A stretch of DNA of 64,000 nucleotides from Tigheibacillus halophilus (GCF_042683165.1 NZ_JBHUIZ010000003.1:372001-436000), one strand, 5' to 3'; shown: positions 17,291-26,371, counted from the first letter of the stretch. Notes: a model not told the origin generated them from the sequence alone. Numbers and translations are program-made.

Positions 17291-17314
17291 TAACCATAAC
17301 ATTTATATAACAAC

Positions 17315-17387
17315 GGGGCCTTAGCTCAGCTGGGAGAGCGCCTGCTTTGCACGCAGGAGGTCAGCGGTTCGATCCCGCTAGGCTCCA
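17315..17387 (+). tRNA. tRNA-Ala (TGC)
   Basis: Acceptor GGGGCCT/AGGCTCC (one G-T pair), anticodon stem CCTGC/GCAGG with loop TTTGCAC, T loop TTCGATC. The CCA end is not encoded. Confidence 0.94.
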
Positions 17388-17394
17388 TCCAAAC

Positions 17395-17424
17395 AGGGAG
17401 GCAATTTTTGTCTCCCTTTTTCTG
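17395..17424 (+). terminator. Terminator of the tRNA cluster
   Basis: GGGAGGCAA/TTGTCTCCC stem (one mismatch) followed by TTTTTCTG. Confidence 0.85.
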
Positions 17425-17520
17425 TCTGGGAACTGTACTTACAGCTGAATATTTTATGTATGGATTGATCCTTTCGGGTTAAAATAATCTTGAAATTAAT
17501 TCGAAAGAAGAGGTGTCATC

Positions 17521-17679
17521 ATGTCTGAAGCAAATAGGCATCGCGACAAGGATAAGGGAAACCAGAGAAACGTAAAAAAATACGATACGTCACCAAAAGG
17601 AAAAGATGATGTGGAAATCGCCGAGGATACGGAGTTCCTCAATATCAATAACAAAAAGAATAAGAGAAATGGCAGATAA
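17521..17679 (+). CDS. Small, highly charged protein (52 aa)
   Basis: A 52-residue hydrophilic product with a basic first half (NRHRDKDKGNQRNVKKY), an acidic centre (KDDVEIAEDTEF) and a Lys/Asn/Arg-rich end. An AGAGGTG ribosome site lies 7 bases before the ATG. Such compositions are common among small sporulation-phase or YfhD-like Bacillus proteins, but I cannot assign a family. It sits between the tRNA cluster and the kyn operon and ends at its own hairpin. Confidence 0.65.
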   Translation: MSEANRHRDKDKGNQRNVKKYDTSPKGKDDVEIAEDTEFLNINNKKNKRNGR

Positions 17680-17758
17680 TGTACGAAACAGTGCGTTCAC
17701 AAATTGAATTAATAGATAGTTCTATTGTGGAGGAAAGTTACATTAGATTATCGTTGGG

Positions 17759-17781
17759 GCTCATCTTAGATGGGCTTTTTT
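17759..17781 (+). terminator. Terminator upstream of the kyn promoter
   Basis: GCTCATC, TTA loop, GATGGGC, then TTTTTT. It ends the small upstream gene before the kyn promoter starts. Confidence 0.75.
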
Positions 17782-17823
17782 ATGTGCAGAAAGGCAGAAT
17801 TGCCTCTGAACGAAGAAGATTCT

Positions 17824-17852
17824 TTGACAAGAGATATAATAATAATTATAAT
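17824..17852 (+). promoter_or_regulatory. Perfect consensus sigma-A promoter of the kyn operon
   Basis: TTGACA (17824-17829), a spacer of exactly 17, TATAAT (17847-17852). The predicted start is near 17859, with a leader of about 40 bases to kynU. Such an ideal promoter on a catabolic operon implies control by a repressor. The flanking AT-rich repeats could hold its operator, but I could not identify one. Confidence 0.88.
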
Positions 17853-17900
17853 AAATTCAGTCAATTAACATTATTTAGATTTGAGAATAGGAGGGCCGCT

Positions 17901-19184
17901 ATGCACATGAGAAAAGATGTTTCGCAGACGTACGCGGCTGAACTCGATGCACAAGACAGCCTGCAGCAATTTCGTGACGAGTTTTACGTACAGCCAGATA
18001 AAATCTATTTTGATGGCAATTCGCTTGGATTGCTGTCGAAAAGGTCTGAAAAAGCGTTACTGGACATATTGAACTCCTGGAAGACAAATGGTATTGACGG
18101 CTGGGTGAAAGGGGAAAATCCTTGGTTTTATCTTTCAGAAAAGTTAGGGCAGAAAAGCGCCCCTTTAATTGGTGCTAATTCCAATGAAGTGATCATTACT
18201 GGCTCGACAACTGCCAATCTTCATCAGCTTACCGCAACCCTTTATCAACCAGCTGGTAATAAAACAAAAATACTGGCAGATGAATTGAATTTCCCGACGG
18301 ATCTGTACGCACTGAAAAGTCAATTGGAACTTCACGGAAACGATCCCAAGCATCATCTCATCCAAGTGAAAAGCAGCGATGGACAAACGTTGAATGAAGA
18401 AGATATCATCGCAGCCATGACGGAAGAGGTGGCGTTTATCGTTTTGCCAAGTGTCCTGTATCGCAGCGGACAAATACTGGATATGAAAAGACTGACGAAA
18501 GAAGCGCATCACCGTGGCATAATGATTGGATTCGATTTATGCCATTCTATTGGTGCCATTCCACATGCACTCAGTGAGTGGAATGTCGATTTTGCCTTTT
18601 GGTGTACATATAAGCATTTAAATGGAGGTCCCGGGTCAGTTGCCGGCCTTTATATCAATCAAAAACACTTTTTAAAAAAGCCGGGACTTGCAGGGTGGTT
18701 CGGATCTGCGAAGGAGAAACAATTCGATTTGACGCTTGATATGCATCCGGCTGTTGATTCTAGTGCTTTCCAGGTAGGGACGCCGCATATGTTAAGTGCT
18801 GCTCCATTAATAGGGTCCCTGGAAATATTCGAGGATGCCGGCATCAATCATATACGGCAAAAATCATTGCAGCTGACTGATTATATGATGATGCTGGTTG
18901 ACGCTGAACTGCAAATGTTTGATTTCTCGGTAGGAAGCCCCCGGAACCACGAAAAAAGGGGAGGACATATATTATTGCGTCATAAGGAAGCTGCCAGGAT
19001 TTGTAAAGCTTTAAAAGAAAATGGTGTGATACCTGATTTTCGGGCGCCGGATGGCATCCGTCTTGCACCGGTTGCATTGTATAATACATTTTCGGAAGTT
19101 TGGCAAACCGTACGTATCTTGAAAAATATCATGATGGAAAAACAATATAAACAATTTGCCAATACGCGTGATGTAATCGCTTGA
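17901..19184 (+). CDS. kynU: Kynureninase
   Basis: A PLP enzyme that splits L-kynurenine into anthranilate and alanine. It is 427 residues from the ATG preceded by GGAGG; the frame stays open 222 bases upstream, but that part spans a promoter and a terminator and is not coding. The PLP lysine is Lys238 in WCTYKHLNGGPGSVAGLYI. Other signatures are IYFDGNSLGLL near the start, GFDLCHSIGAIPHALSEWNVDFAFW, and GTPHMLSAAPLIGSLEIFEDAG. It is the first gene of kynU-kynA-transporter-kynB. Confidence 0.96.
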   Translation: MHMRKDVSQTYAAELDAQDSLQQFRDEFYVQPDKIYFDGNSLGLLSKRSEKALLDILNSWKTNGIDGWVKGENPWFYLSEKLGQKSAPLIGANSNEVIITGSTTANLHQLTATLYQPAGNKTKILADELNFPTDLYALKSQLELHGNDPKHHLIQVKSSDGQTLNEEDIIAAMTEEVAFIVLPSVLYRSGQILDMKRLTKEAHHRGIMIGFDLCHSIGAIPHALSEWNVDFAFWCTYKHLNGGPGSVAGLYINQKHFLKKPGLAGWFGSAKEKQFDLTLDMHPAVDSSAFQVGTPHMLSAAPLIGSLEIFEDAGINHIRQKSLQLTDYMMMLVDAELQMFDFSVGSPRNHEKRGGHILLRHKEAARICKALKENGVIPDFRAPDGIRLAPVALYNTFSEVWQTVRILKNIMMEKQYKQFANTRDVIA

Positions 19185-19236
19185 TTTTTAGGAACAGCAA
19201 CAATGAGTTCGCTTACAAAGGAGAGGGTGATACGCA

Positions 19237-20091
19237 TTGTCTGAATCAACCACAGGGATATATCAAAAAATACAAGCCGAAAAGGGCGTATACACAGATT
19301 TCCGTGAAAATATGACGTATAGTGAATATCTGCATCTGGACCAGATACTTTCCAGCCAGCATCGTCTGTCCGGACATCATGATGAAATGATGTTCATTAT
19401 CATTCATCAGGTCAGCGAATTATGGATGAAACTGATGCTTCATGAGCTGCAGGCTGCCACAAACGCGATTGGAAATGACGAAATGCAGCCTGCTTTTAAA
19501 ATGCTTTCAAGAGTGAGCAAGTTACAGGCACAAATTATTCAAGTCTGGGATGTCTTATCAACGATGACACCTTCTGAATATCTGGAATTCAGGGATAAGC
19601 TTGGAAAAGCTTCTGGTTTCCAATCATATCAGCATCGTTTGATCGAATTTCTTTTAGGCTATAAGACAAAACAAATCCTGAAAATCTATAAAAAAGACGA
19701 AGCGGTTTATGAAATGCTGGAAAATGCTTATCGTATGCCCAGTGTTTATGACGTATCCATCAAGGCACTGGACAGAGCTGGTCTTACAATCAATCCGGCT
19801 TTGTTGACACGAGACTTTTCGAAGACCTATCATGGTGATGGGACAGTTGCCAAAGCTTGGGAGACAGTATATCTCGATGTCGATAAATACTGGGATTTGT
19901 ACCAGTTGGCCGAAAAGTTGGTCGATGTCGAGGATTGGCACCAACAATGGCGTTTTCGCCATATGAAAACAGTGGAAAGAATCATTGGCTTTAAAAAAGG
20001 TACTGGCGGATCATCAGGCGTACAGTATCTGAAAAATGTGCTTGATCATCGCTTTTTTCCTGAACTGTGGGATCTGCGCACAAGAATATAG
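19237..20091 (+). CDS. kynA: Tryptophan 2,3-dioxygenase
   Basis: A heme dioxygenase opening the indole ring of L-tryptophan to N-formylkynurenine, the first step of the pathway. 284 residues, the normal bacterial length. It shows TYSEYLHLDQILSSQH, the active-site helix MMFIIIHQVSELWMKLMLHE, ASGFQSYQHRLIEF, and the C-terminal HMKTVERIIGFKKGTGGSSGVQYL containing the heme-ligand histidine (HMKTVER) and the substrate loop. The TTG start lies behind AAAGGAGAGGGTGA. It follows kynU by 52 bases. Confidence 0.96.
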   Translation: MSESTTGIYQKIQAEKGVYTDFRENMTYSEYLHLDQILSSQHRLSGHHDEMMFIIIHQVSELWMKLMLHELQAATNAIGNDEMQPAFKMLSRVSKLQAQIIQVWDVLSTMTPSEYLEFRDKLGKASGFQSYQHRLIEFLLGYKTKQILKIYKKDEAVYEMLENAYRMPSVYDVSIKALDRAGLTINPALLTRDFSKTYHGDGTVAKAWETVYLDVDKYWDLYQLAEKLVDVEDWHQQWRFRHMKTVERIIGFKKGTGGSSGVQYLKNVLDHRFFPELWDLRTRI

Positions 20092-20194
20092 TTTTTATAC
20101 GGCAGGAAAGTATAAATCTTTTTCCGTATAAGCGCAAGACAGGCATTCGCCAGGCAGTGGTGAATGCCGAGTCTTTTGAAAGAGAGGGAAAGCG

Positions 20195-21538
20195 ATGAAA
20201 GAAAAAAATCAATGGTCATCGAAATTCGGATTTATCATGGCCTCTGCAGGTGCCGCTGTGGGACTTGGCGCCATATGGAAATTTCCATATATCACAGGTA
20301 TGAGCGGCGGCGGAGCTTTTTTCATTTTGTTTATTATTTTTACGTTGCTCATCGGACTTCCTTTATTGATTTCGGAATACATCATTGGCAGAGGGGCAGG
20401 CGCTGAAGCAATCAGTGCTTATAAGAAATTAGCTCCGAAAACCCTTTGGGTATGGATTGGGCGCTTCGGTGTGCTCGGTTGCTTTTTGCTGTTGTCTTTT
20501 TATAGTGTGGTTGGCGGATGGGTTGTAATTTACACCGGGCTGTCTGTTTCGGGGAATTTGTTGCATGCAAGTGCCGACTATGCTGATATTTTCGACAAAG
20601 TGACAGGATCTGCCGGGATCACGATACTGGGACTGCTATTATTCAGCCTTATCAATGTGATTGTCATTGCACTAGGTGTTCGCAATGGGATTGAAAAAGC
20701 GAACAAATACATGATGCCATTATTATTTCTGTTTTTTATCATATTGGTCATTCGTTCGGTGACACTGAGTGGAGCTATGGAAGGGCTAAAATTTTTCTTA
20801 GCACCGGATTTTTCGAAAATTACGCGGGAATCACTTTTGTATGCACTGGGACAATCGTTCTTTGCTCTTGCTGTTGGCTTTTCCTGCCTGGTCACGTATA
20901 GTTCCTATTTAAAAAAAGATGTCAGTCTCCCATTTTCGGCAGGTTGGGTTGTCAGCATGAATATTTTTGTTTCATTACTGTCAGGTTTGGCGATTTTTCC
21001 GGTGGTTTTCGCTTATGGCTACCAACCGACAGAAGGTCCGGGTTTATTGTTCATGGTACTTCCGGCAGCTTTTTCCCAGATTCCGCTGGGCGGTGTATTC
21101 CTGAGTCTGTTTTTGCTGCTGTTTTTATTTGCGACATTGACTTCATCATTCAGTTTATATGAAATTATTGTTGCAGCATTTACAGCAAATCGTTTCCGCT
21201 CCCGAAAAATAGTAGCTTGGATCACAGGTTTGATTGTCTTTGCAGCGGCAATCCCTGCAGCTTTATCTTCCAGCTTGCTTAGGGATTTCAAGATCTTTAG
21301 GAAAAGTGTATTTGATGCGACGGATTACCTTGTCAGCAATCTAATGCTTCCTATCGGATGCCTGCTGATCGCAGTATTTATTATTCATAAGATGGACAAA
21401 GCACTTGTCAGGGAAGAATTTTTCCTTGGCGGCACTGCTAAAGCATCCTTGTTTTCCCTCTGGCGTTTTTTGATGACTTGGATTGTGCCGCTAACCATTG
21501 TCATTGTATTTTTGAGCATGCTTGGTATCTTAAAATAA
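20195..21538 (+). CDS. Neurotransmitter:sodium symporter family transporter, probable tryptophan importer
   Basis: A 447-residue LeuT-fold (SNF) transporter with about 12 helices. The family start WSSKFGFIMASAGAAVGLGAIWKFPYITGMSGGGAF contains the unwound TM1 region that binds sodium and substrate, and EYIIGRGA follows TM2. Its place between kynA and kynB and the known bacterial tryptophan carrier TnaT of this family make tryptophan, or kynurenine, the likely substrate. That part is inference. GAGAGGGAAA precedes the ATG. The stop codon lies 19 bases from kynB. Confidence 0.88.
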   Translation: MKEKNQWSSKFGFIMASAGAAVGLGAIWKFPYITGMSGGGAFFILFIIFTLLIGLPLLISEYIIGRGAGAEAISAYKKLAPKTLWVWIGRFGVLGCFLLLSFYSVVGGWVVIYTGLSVSGNLLHASADYADIFDKVTGSAGITILGLLLFSLINVIVIALGVRNGIEKANKYMMPLLFLFFIILVIRSVTLSGAMEGLKFFLAPDFSKITRESLLYALGQSFFALAVGFSCLVTYSSYLKKDVSLPFSAGWVVSMNIFVSLLSGLAIFPVVFAYGYQPTEGPGLLFMVLPAAFSQIPLGGVFLSLFLLLFLFATLTSSFSLYEIIVAAFTANRFRSRKIVAWITGLIVFAAAIPAALSSSLLRDFKIFRKSVFDATDYLVSNLMLPIGCLLIAVFIIHKMDKALVREEFFLGGTAKASLFSLWRFLMTWIVPLTIVIVFLSMLGILK

Positions 21539-21557
21539 TGAATTGGAGGTGTGTCAG

Positions 21558-22187
21558 ATGAGCAAAGGAGAATGGATGGACATTTCCTTGCCATTGACAA
21601 ATCATGTCAGAACCTGGCCTGGTGATGAGCCGTTTGTTTTTCAACTGTCAGCAACCAAGGAAGAAACAGGCTCAGCTAATATTGGCTGTTTGAAAACAAG
21701 TGTGCATACTGGTACACATATTGATGCCCCATTCCATTTCGAGGAGCAAGGCAGAAAAGTGCATGAACTGGATGTGAATGTGTATGTGGGGAAGGCGAGG
21801 GTGATCGATGCGACGGGATATGAGATGGTCGGCAGGGAAGAACTGGAGAAGTTCGATTTAGAAGGAGCTCACCGGATTTTGCTGAAAACCATGGAACATA
21901 ATCAGCCCTCTGTTTTTCCAGCAAAATATACCGTTTTGCGGGAGGATATTGGAGCCTACTTGAAAGAAAAAGGGATTGTCTTAATTGGTGTCGACTGCCC
22001 TTCTGTTGACCCGGTCGATAGTAAAACACTATTAGCGCATCATGCTCTGCATCAGAATGGCGTGCTCATTTTAGAGAATGTCATGCTGGACAGGGTTGAG
22101 CCTGGGGATTATGAACTGATCGCCTTGCCACTGTCAATAGAAGGAGCGGATGGGAGCCCGGTACGAGCAGTCATTCGTAAGCTGTGA
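21558..22187 (+). CDS. kynB: Kynurenine formamidase (cyclase family)
   Basis: A metal-dependent hydrolase converting N-formylkynurenine to kynurenine and formate. 209 residues from the ATG behind TTGGAGGTG. The cyclase-family metal site SVHTGTHIDAPFHF is at about residues 51-64, and a second conserved part, IGVDCPSVDPVDSKTLLAHHALHQNGVLILENV, follows near residue 140. With kynA and kynU it completes tryptophan to anthranilate. No kynurenine 3-monooxygenase is present, so this is the anthranilate branch rather than de novo NAD synthesis. Confidence 0.95.
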   Translation: MSKGEWMDISLPLTNHVRTWPGDEPFVFQLSATKEETGSANIGCLKTSVHTGTHIDAPFHFEEQGRKVHELDVNVYVGKARVIDATGYEMVGREELEKFDLEGAHRILLKTMEHNQPSVFPAKYTVLREDIGAYLKEKGIVLIGVDCPSVDPVDSKTLLAHHALHQNGVLILENVMLDRVEPGDYELIALPLSIEGADGSPVRAVIRKL

Positions 22188-22195
22188 AAGGTGTG

Positions 22196-22233
22196 AAAAA
22201 GTACGGTATCAGTATGCTGATACCGTACTTTTT
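22196..22233 (+). terminator. Strong terminator of the kyn operon
   Basis: A perfect 17-bp inverted repeat AAAAAGTACGGTATCAG/CTGATACCGTACTTTTT with loop TATG. It can act in both directions. Confidence 0.93.
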
Positions 22234-22317
22234 ACATGTTTGTATATTGAAACCTGTCCAATATTTATAAAGTACGAAATGAAAGAGTATATTTGTATGC
22301 ATGAATTGGCATGCAGG

Positions 22318-22611
22318 TGTTATAATGTAAAGAAATCAGATAGAATCTGCCATCAAGAGGGCGTTCTAAAGGGCTGGTTGAAATTCGTGTCGAAACTTGC
22401 TTCCTATTTTTTCTTTCGCATTGGACGATGCGCCGCCTACCCGCAAAGTGGTTTTGAGGAAGTTTTATGATGCTTGAAACTGCGGTGCTTCGATATTGAT
22501 CAAAAATTTTTTTGCTGGGGCTTGATTTCGGTGTGACCGGTGCTGGATTTTTTCAGCCATATCTTAGAATAAGCGCGCAAACATGGTATAGAAAACGTTG
22601 GGGGTTATTTT
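22318..22611 (+). promoter_or_regulatory. Probable promoter and long leader of pncB
   Basis: An extended -10, TG-T-TATAAT (22318-22326), has no good -35; TTGTAT at 22293 is too far. If used, it gives a leader of about 280 bases before pncB with several short inverted repeats (for example CGGTG/CACCG near 22530). I recognise no known riboswitch in it. Confidence 0.4.
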
Positions 22612-24057
22612 ATGTCTTATCAGGATGACAGTCTGGCATTGCATACGGATTTGTATCAAATTAATATGACACAGACTTATTGGGAAGATGGTATACATAA
22701 TCGTAGGGCGGTATTTGATTTATACTTTCGGAAAAGCCCATTTAATAACGGGTTTGCGATATTTGCGGGATTGGAAAGGATTATTACATATATACGCAAC
22801 TTCCGTTTCCATGAATCTGATCTTGTATTTCTGAAAGAGGAACTTGGCTATGATGAGGCATTTCTTACATATTTGAAAACGATCCGTTTCACGGGAGATA
22901 TCAAGGCGATTTGTGAAGGGGAGGTTGTTTTTGGAAATGAACCGCTTCTAAGGGTTGAGGCTTCTTTGGCGGAAGCACAATTGATTGAAACAGCTCTGTT
23001 AAACATTGTGAATTACCAAACATTAATTGCCACCAAGGCGGCAAGAATTAAGCATATCGTTGGTAATCAAACGACGATGGAATTTGGAACAAGAAGAGCC
23101 CAGGAAATGGATGCTGCTGTCTGGGGGACGCGCGCAGCGTTTATAGGCGGTTTTGATGCGACGAGCAATGTCAGAGCCGGTAAGCTATTTGGAATACCTG
23201 TAGCTGGTACGCATGCCCACGCGATGATTCAAGCCTATAAAGATGAGTATACGGCATTTATGAAATATGCTATGTCTCATCAGGACTGTGTTTTTTTGGT
23301 AGATACATACGATACGCTTCGCTCTGGCGTGCCCCATGCGATTAGAGTCGCCAATGAACTGGGGAACCGTATTAATTTCCTTGGCATTCGTCTGGACAGC
23401 GGGGATATGGCTTATCTTTCCAAGGAAGCCAGAAAAATGCTGGATGATGCCGGCTATCCGGATGCGAAAATTTATGCCTCCAATGACCTGGATGAATCAA
23501 CTATCCTGAGCCTGCAGGCACAGGGAGCGAAGATTGATGTATGGGGTGTAGGGACCAAATTGATCACAGGGTATGATCAGCCGGCGCTGGGAGCGGTGTA
23601 CAAGCTGGTTGCGATAGAAGACGAAAACGGTAAAATGCAGGATACAATCAAGATATCGGGCAATCCGGAAAAAGTGACAACACCCGGAATAAAAAAATTG
23701 TACCGGATTGTGAACACATTGAATAAGCGTGCTGAAGGCGATTATATCACGTTGGAGTCTGAACAGCCCAATCAAGAAGAACGTCTGAAAATGTTTCATC
23801 CTGTGCATACATATATTTGCAAGTATGTAACTGATTTTGAGGCGGTTAATTTGCATCACGATATTTTTGTGAATGGTAAACAGGTATATGAGAGTCCTGA
23901 TTTATATGAAATGCAGGCATATGCGAAAAATCAGCTTGGCTTATTCTGGGAGGAATACAAACGGACTATCAATCCAGAAGAATATGCAGTGGACCTCAGT
24001 CAAAAAACATGGGACAACAAAATGGCTAATATCCGTGCGATAAGAAGAAATATATAA
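22612..24057 (+). CDS. pncB: Nicotinate phosphoribosyltransferase
   Basis: The first enzyme of NAD salvage (Preiss-Handler pathway): nicotinate plus PRPP gives nicotinate mononucleotide, using ATP. 481 residues, as for Firmicute PncB. It shows LALHTDLYQINMTQTYWEDG at the start, FNNGFAIFAGLERI, TMEFGTRRAQEMDAAVWGTRAAFIGG (PRPP and catalytic region), VAGTHAHAMIQAY with the phosphorylated histidine, and FLGIRLDSGDMAYLSKEAR. GGGGG lies eight bases before the ATG. It stands alone between two strong terminators. Confidence 0.95.
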   Translation: MSYQDDSLALHTDLYQINMTQTYWEDGIHNRRAVFDLYFRKSPFNNGFAIFAGLERIITYIRNFRFHESDLVFLKEELGYDEAFLTYLKTIRFTGDIKAICEGEVVFGNEPLLRVEASLAEAQLIETALLNIVNYQTLIATKAARIKHIVGNQTTMEFGTRRAQEMDAAVWGTRAAFIGGFDATSNVRAGKLFGIPVAGTHAHAMIQAYKDEYTAFMKYAMSHQDCVFLVDTYDTLRSGVPHAIRVANELGNRINFLGIRLDSGDMAYLSKEARKMLDDAGYPDAKIYASNDLDESTILSLQAQGAKIDVWGVGTKLITGYDQPALGAVYKLVAIEDENGKMQDTIKISGNPEKVTTPGIKKLYRIVNTLNKRAEGDYITLESEQPNQEERLKMFHPVHTYICKYVTDFEAVNLHHDIFVNGKQVYESPDLYEMQAYAKNQLGLFWEEYKRTINPEEYAVDLSQKTWDNKMANIRAIRRNI

Positions 24058-24063
24058 CCAGCT

Positions 24064-24122
24064 GGGACAGTCCCCACCGCTGTGTCACTTGAATTTAGTG
24101 CGGCGGGGATCTGTCCCTTTAT
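24064..24122. terminator. Bidirectional terminator between pncB and thiE
   Basis: GGGACAG-TCCCC-ACCGC pairs with GCGGC-GGGGA-TCTGTCCC, followed by TTTAT. It overlaps the 3' end of thiE on the other strand. Confidence 0.85.
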
Positions 24123-24745
24123 ATGTTTGTGACAGCTTCTTCGATATTGTCAGCCTTTGTGATGACGCTGATGACAGCTACTCCATTCGCACCTGCTTCG
24201 ATTACTTTCGCTGCATTGCCAGTGTCTATACCACCTATACCGACAATGGGAAGTTTAGGATATTTGGAGCGAAGGCTTTCCACCCATTTTGTCCCAGTCA
24301 CTTGTTTGGCATCTTCCTTGCTTGTCGTCTGATAAATTGGACCTGCGCCAATATAATCAATGAGCGACAAGGGACTGACAGCCAGTTCGGCATCATTGAA
24401 CACCGATAACCCTATTGCCAAATTTGGGTGTTTCTCGCGTATCTTTGCTGCGGAAATATCATCCTGCCCAATATGAACACCATCCACTTGTAATAATTCG
24501 ATCAAGTCTACATCATCGTTGATGAAAAATGGTATATCCTCGTTATAGCAGATGTCACGCAGTTTCATTGCCATTGCTATCTTCGCTTGTCCTGTCAGCG
24601 AGCCTTTTCCTTTTTCGCGAAATTGAAATGCAGTAATACCTCCAGAAATCGCTTCCCTCAGAATTTGTTCCGGATCCTGTTTTATGCAATTTTGTGTACC
24701 CATAATGAAATATTTTCGTAACCATTCTTTTTTGAAAAGTTTCAT
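24119..24745 (-). CDS. thiE: Thiamine phosphate synthase
   Basis: A TIM-barrel enzyme joining HMP pyrophosphate and thiazole phosphate into thiamine phosphate. 208 residues. Motifs are FQFREKGKGSLTG (pyrophosphate site), FINDDVDLIELLQVDGVHIGQDD (metal-binding aspartates), GAGPIYQTTSKEDA, and GIGGIDTGNAAKVIEAGANGVAVISVI. A strong AAGGAGA precedes the ATG. It is the last gene of thiW-thiD-thiE. Confidence 0.95.
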   Translation of the reverse strand: MKLFKKEWLRKYFIMGTQNCIKQDPEQILREAISGGITAFQFREKGKGSLTGQAKIAMAMKLRDICYNEDIPFFINDDVDLIELLQVDGVHIGQDDISAAKIREKHPNLAIGLSVFNDAELAVSPLSLIDYIGAGPIYQTTSKEDAKQVTGTKWVESLRSKYPKLPIVGIGGIDTGNAAKVIEAGANGVAVISVITKADNIEEAVTNI

Positions 24746-24852
24746 GATATTCTCCTTACTGTTTCGCTAGAGTACCTTAACGGGAGCTTATTTGCCGTGA
24801 AATGTGCGGCAGTCTGATTTGCCAAATGATATATATCATTGGCTTTCTAGTA

Positions 24853-25683
24853 TTATAAGTCCTGGATGGTTTCTCTTTCATGGAATAGCATTTCCTCTCG
24901 TGCTGCCCAATGGTTGGTTGGGCCGTTGCCATTGCCGATATCAAAAGAATTCCTTATTGCTGCTGTAACAAACATTTTGGCTTTGCGTACAGATGTCAAG
25001 AGTGGCATGCCCTGGCTTAAAAATGCTGTTACGGCTGCGGAGTAAGTGCATCCCGTACCATGTGTATTTTCTGTTTCAATTCGTTTGGCAGTGAAAGTGT
25101 GCATTTCTTTTCCATCATATAAAAAATCAACTGCGTCACCTTTCATATGTCCGCCTTTTATCAGCGCAGCGCCGGCACCGTATTTATCAACAAGCAGTTT
25201 TGCCGCTTCCTGCATATCTGTTGTGGTTTCGATTTTCTTTCCCGTTAAATATACGGCCTCGTGTATATTTGGCGTAACCAATGTTGTCAAAGGAAGCAGG
25301 TGGTCCCTTAGGTACAGACGGGAATTTTCCGCAATCAAGGCATCACCACTCGTGGCTACCATCACCGGGTCCATCACATAAGGAAAATGGCCTTCTTGCA
25401 AATATTGTGCGACTGCTTGCATCATTTCCTTATCGGCGATCATTCCGGTTTTTACTGCATGTACCGGCATATCTGAAAAGACACTGTTTAATTGACTGCT
25501 GAGCATTGAAAGCGGTATATGATGTAATTCCTGTACGCCTGTCGTATTTTGTGCGACCACAGAAGTGATAACCGACATGCCATAACTCTTCAACTCTTCA
25601 AACGTTTTTAAATCGGCCTGGATTCCTGCCCCGCCAGTAGGGTCTGTCCCAGCGATGGTAAGCGCGCAAGATACTTTTTTCAT
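24853..25683 (-). CDS. thiD: Hydroxymethylpyrimidine/phosphomethylpyrimidine kinase
   Basis: A ribokinase-fold enzyme phosphorylating HMP and HMP phosphate for thiamine synthesis; close relatives also phosphorylate pyridoxal. 276 residues. Motifs are ALTIAGTDPTGGAGIQADLKTF at the start, VMDPVMVATSGDALI, VTPNIHEAVYLTG, and the catalytic anion hole NTHGTGCTYSAAV. AAGGAGG precedes the ATG. It lies 107 bases upstream of thiE and 175 downstream of thiW under one riboswitch, which supports the thiamine role. Confidence 0.95.
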   Translation of the reverse strand: MKKVSCALTIAGTDPTGGAGIQADLKTFEELKSYGMSVITSVVAQNTTGVQELHHIPLSMLSSQLNSVFSDMPVHAVKTGMIADKEMMQAVAQYLQEGHFPYVMDPVMVATSGDALIAENSRLYLRDHLLPLTTLVTPNIHEAVYLTGKKIETTTDMQEAAKLLVDKYGAGAALIKGGHMKGDAVDFLYDGKEMHTFTAKRIETENTHGTGCTYSAAVTAFLSQGMPLLTSVRKAKMFVTAAIRNSFDIGNGNGPTNHWAAREEMLFHERETIQDL

Positions 25684-25858
25684 TTGATTGCCTCCTTAGA
25701 AGCCACTAGTCAAGTTCCGTCTATGTAAGCCGCTTCCCAAGTTGCAGCTCCAGCCGACAGCTCTTACGGAAGGCTTCAGATAAAAATTTATAAAATTTCG
25801 CTTTGCACTACGCAAGCACAATGGGATATATACACCATATCTTTGAAATGTGTATCTA

Positions 25859-26350
25859 TTAATGGGGTGGGAAGATTGGGCTTTTCCCTTTGAGTCTTGA
25901 AACGATAATCAGGCCGATACATGCCCCTGTCACGCTGCTTACGAGGAAAGATGGAACAAAAAACATGGCGCCATCATTGCTGCCTAAAAACAGCTTGGCA
26001 AATGGTACGGAAAGAAAAGCGCCAATGATACCAGTTCCAACTATTTCGCCGGCGGCAGCCCATATGGCATGGTGGAATTTCCTCGCAAGCAGCCCTGCCA
26101 GCAAAGCACCAATCATACCACCGGGAAATGCTATCAGCGTGCCAATACCAAGCATGTTGCGGAGTAACCCGATCATAAATGCGATCACAACTGCTGGGAA
26201 TGGTCCGAGTGTCACTGCGGCCATTACATTTACCGCATGCTGCACTGGATAGGCTTTTGCTATGCCAGCGGGAAACCATAATAACTGTGAGCCGATTGTT
26301 CCAATTGCAATAAAGACGGCCATTGTCGTGAGTAAACGTGTTCGGTGCAA
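25859..26350 (-). CDS. thiW: ThiW energy-coupling-factor substrate-binding component (thiazole uptake)
   Basis: A small membrane S-component of an ECF transporter, thought to import hydroxyethylthiazole. 163 residues with five or six helices; the family features KAYPVQHAVNVMAAVTLGPFPAV and NMLGIGTLIAFPGGMIGALLAG are present. The frame is open 75 bases further upstream, but that part contains the riboswitch terminator. The TTG at 26350 lies six bases after AAAGGAGG and begins the product M-H-R-T-R-L-L as in relatives, so I start there. It is the first gene after the TPP riboswitch. Confidence 0.9.
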   Translation of the reverse strand: MHRTRLLTTMAVFIAIGTIGSQLLWFPAGIAKAYPVQHAVNVMAAVTLGPFPAVVIAFMIGLLRNMLGIGTLIAFPGGMIGALLAGLLARKFHHAIWAAAGEIVGTGIIGAFLSVPFAKLFLGSNDGAMFFVPSFLVSSVTGACIGLIIVSRLKGKSPIFPPH

Positions 26351-26371
26351 AGACAACCTCCTTTCCGGGCG

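Noticed and set aside
17680..17823. T-box or tryptophan attenuator ahead of the kyn operon
   Set aside because: There is no T-box core sequence and no regular GAG/TAG series for TRAP. The hairpin lies upstream of the promoter and simply ends the preceding small gene.
17679..17900. N-terminal extension of kynureninase
   Set aside because: The frame is open, but this segment contains a terminator and a perfect promoter. A strong GGAGG sets the start at 17901.
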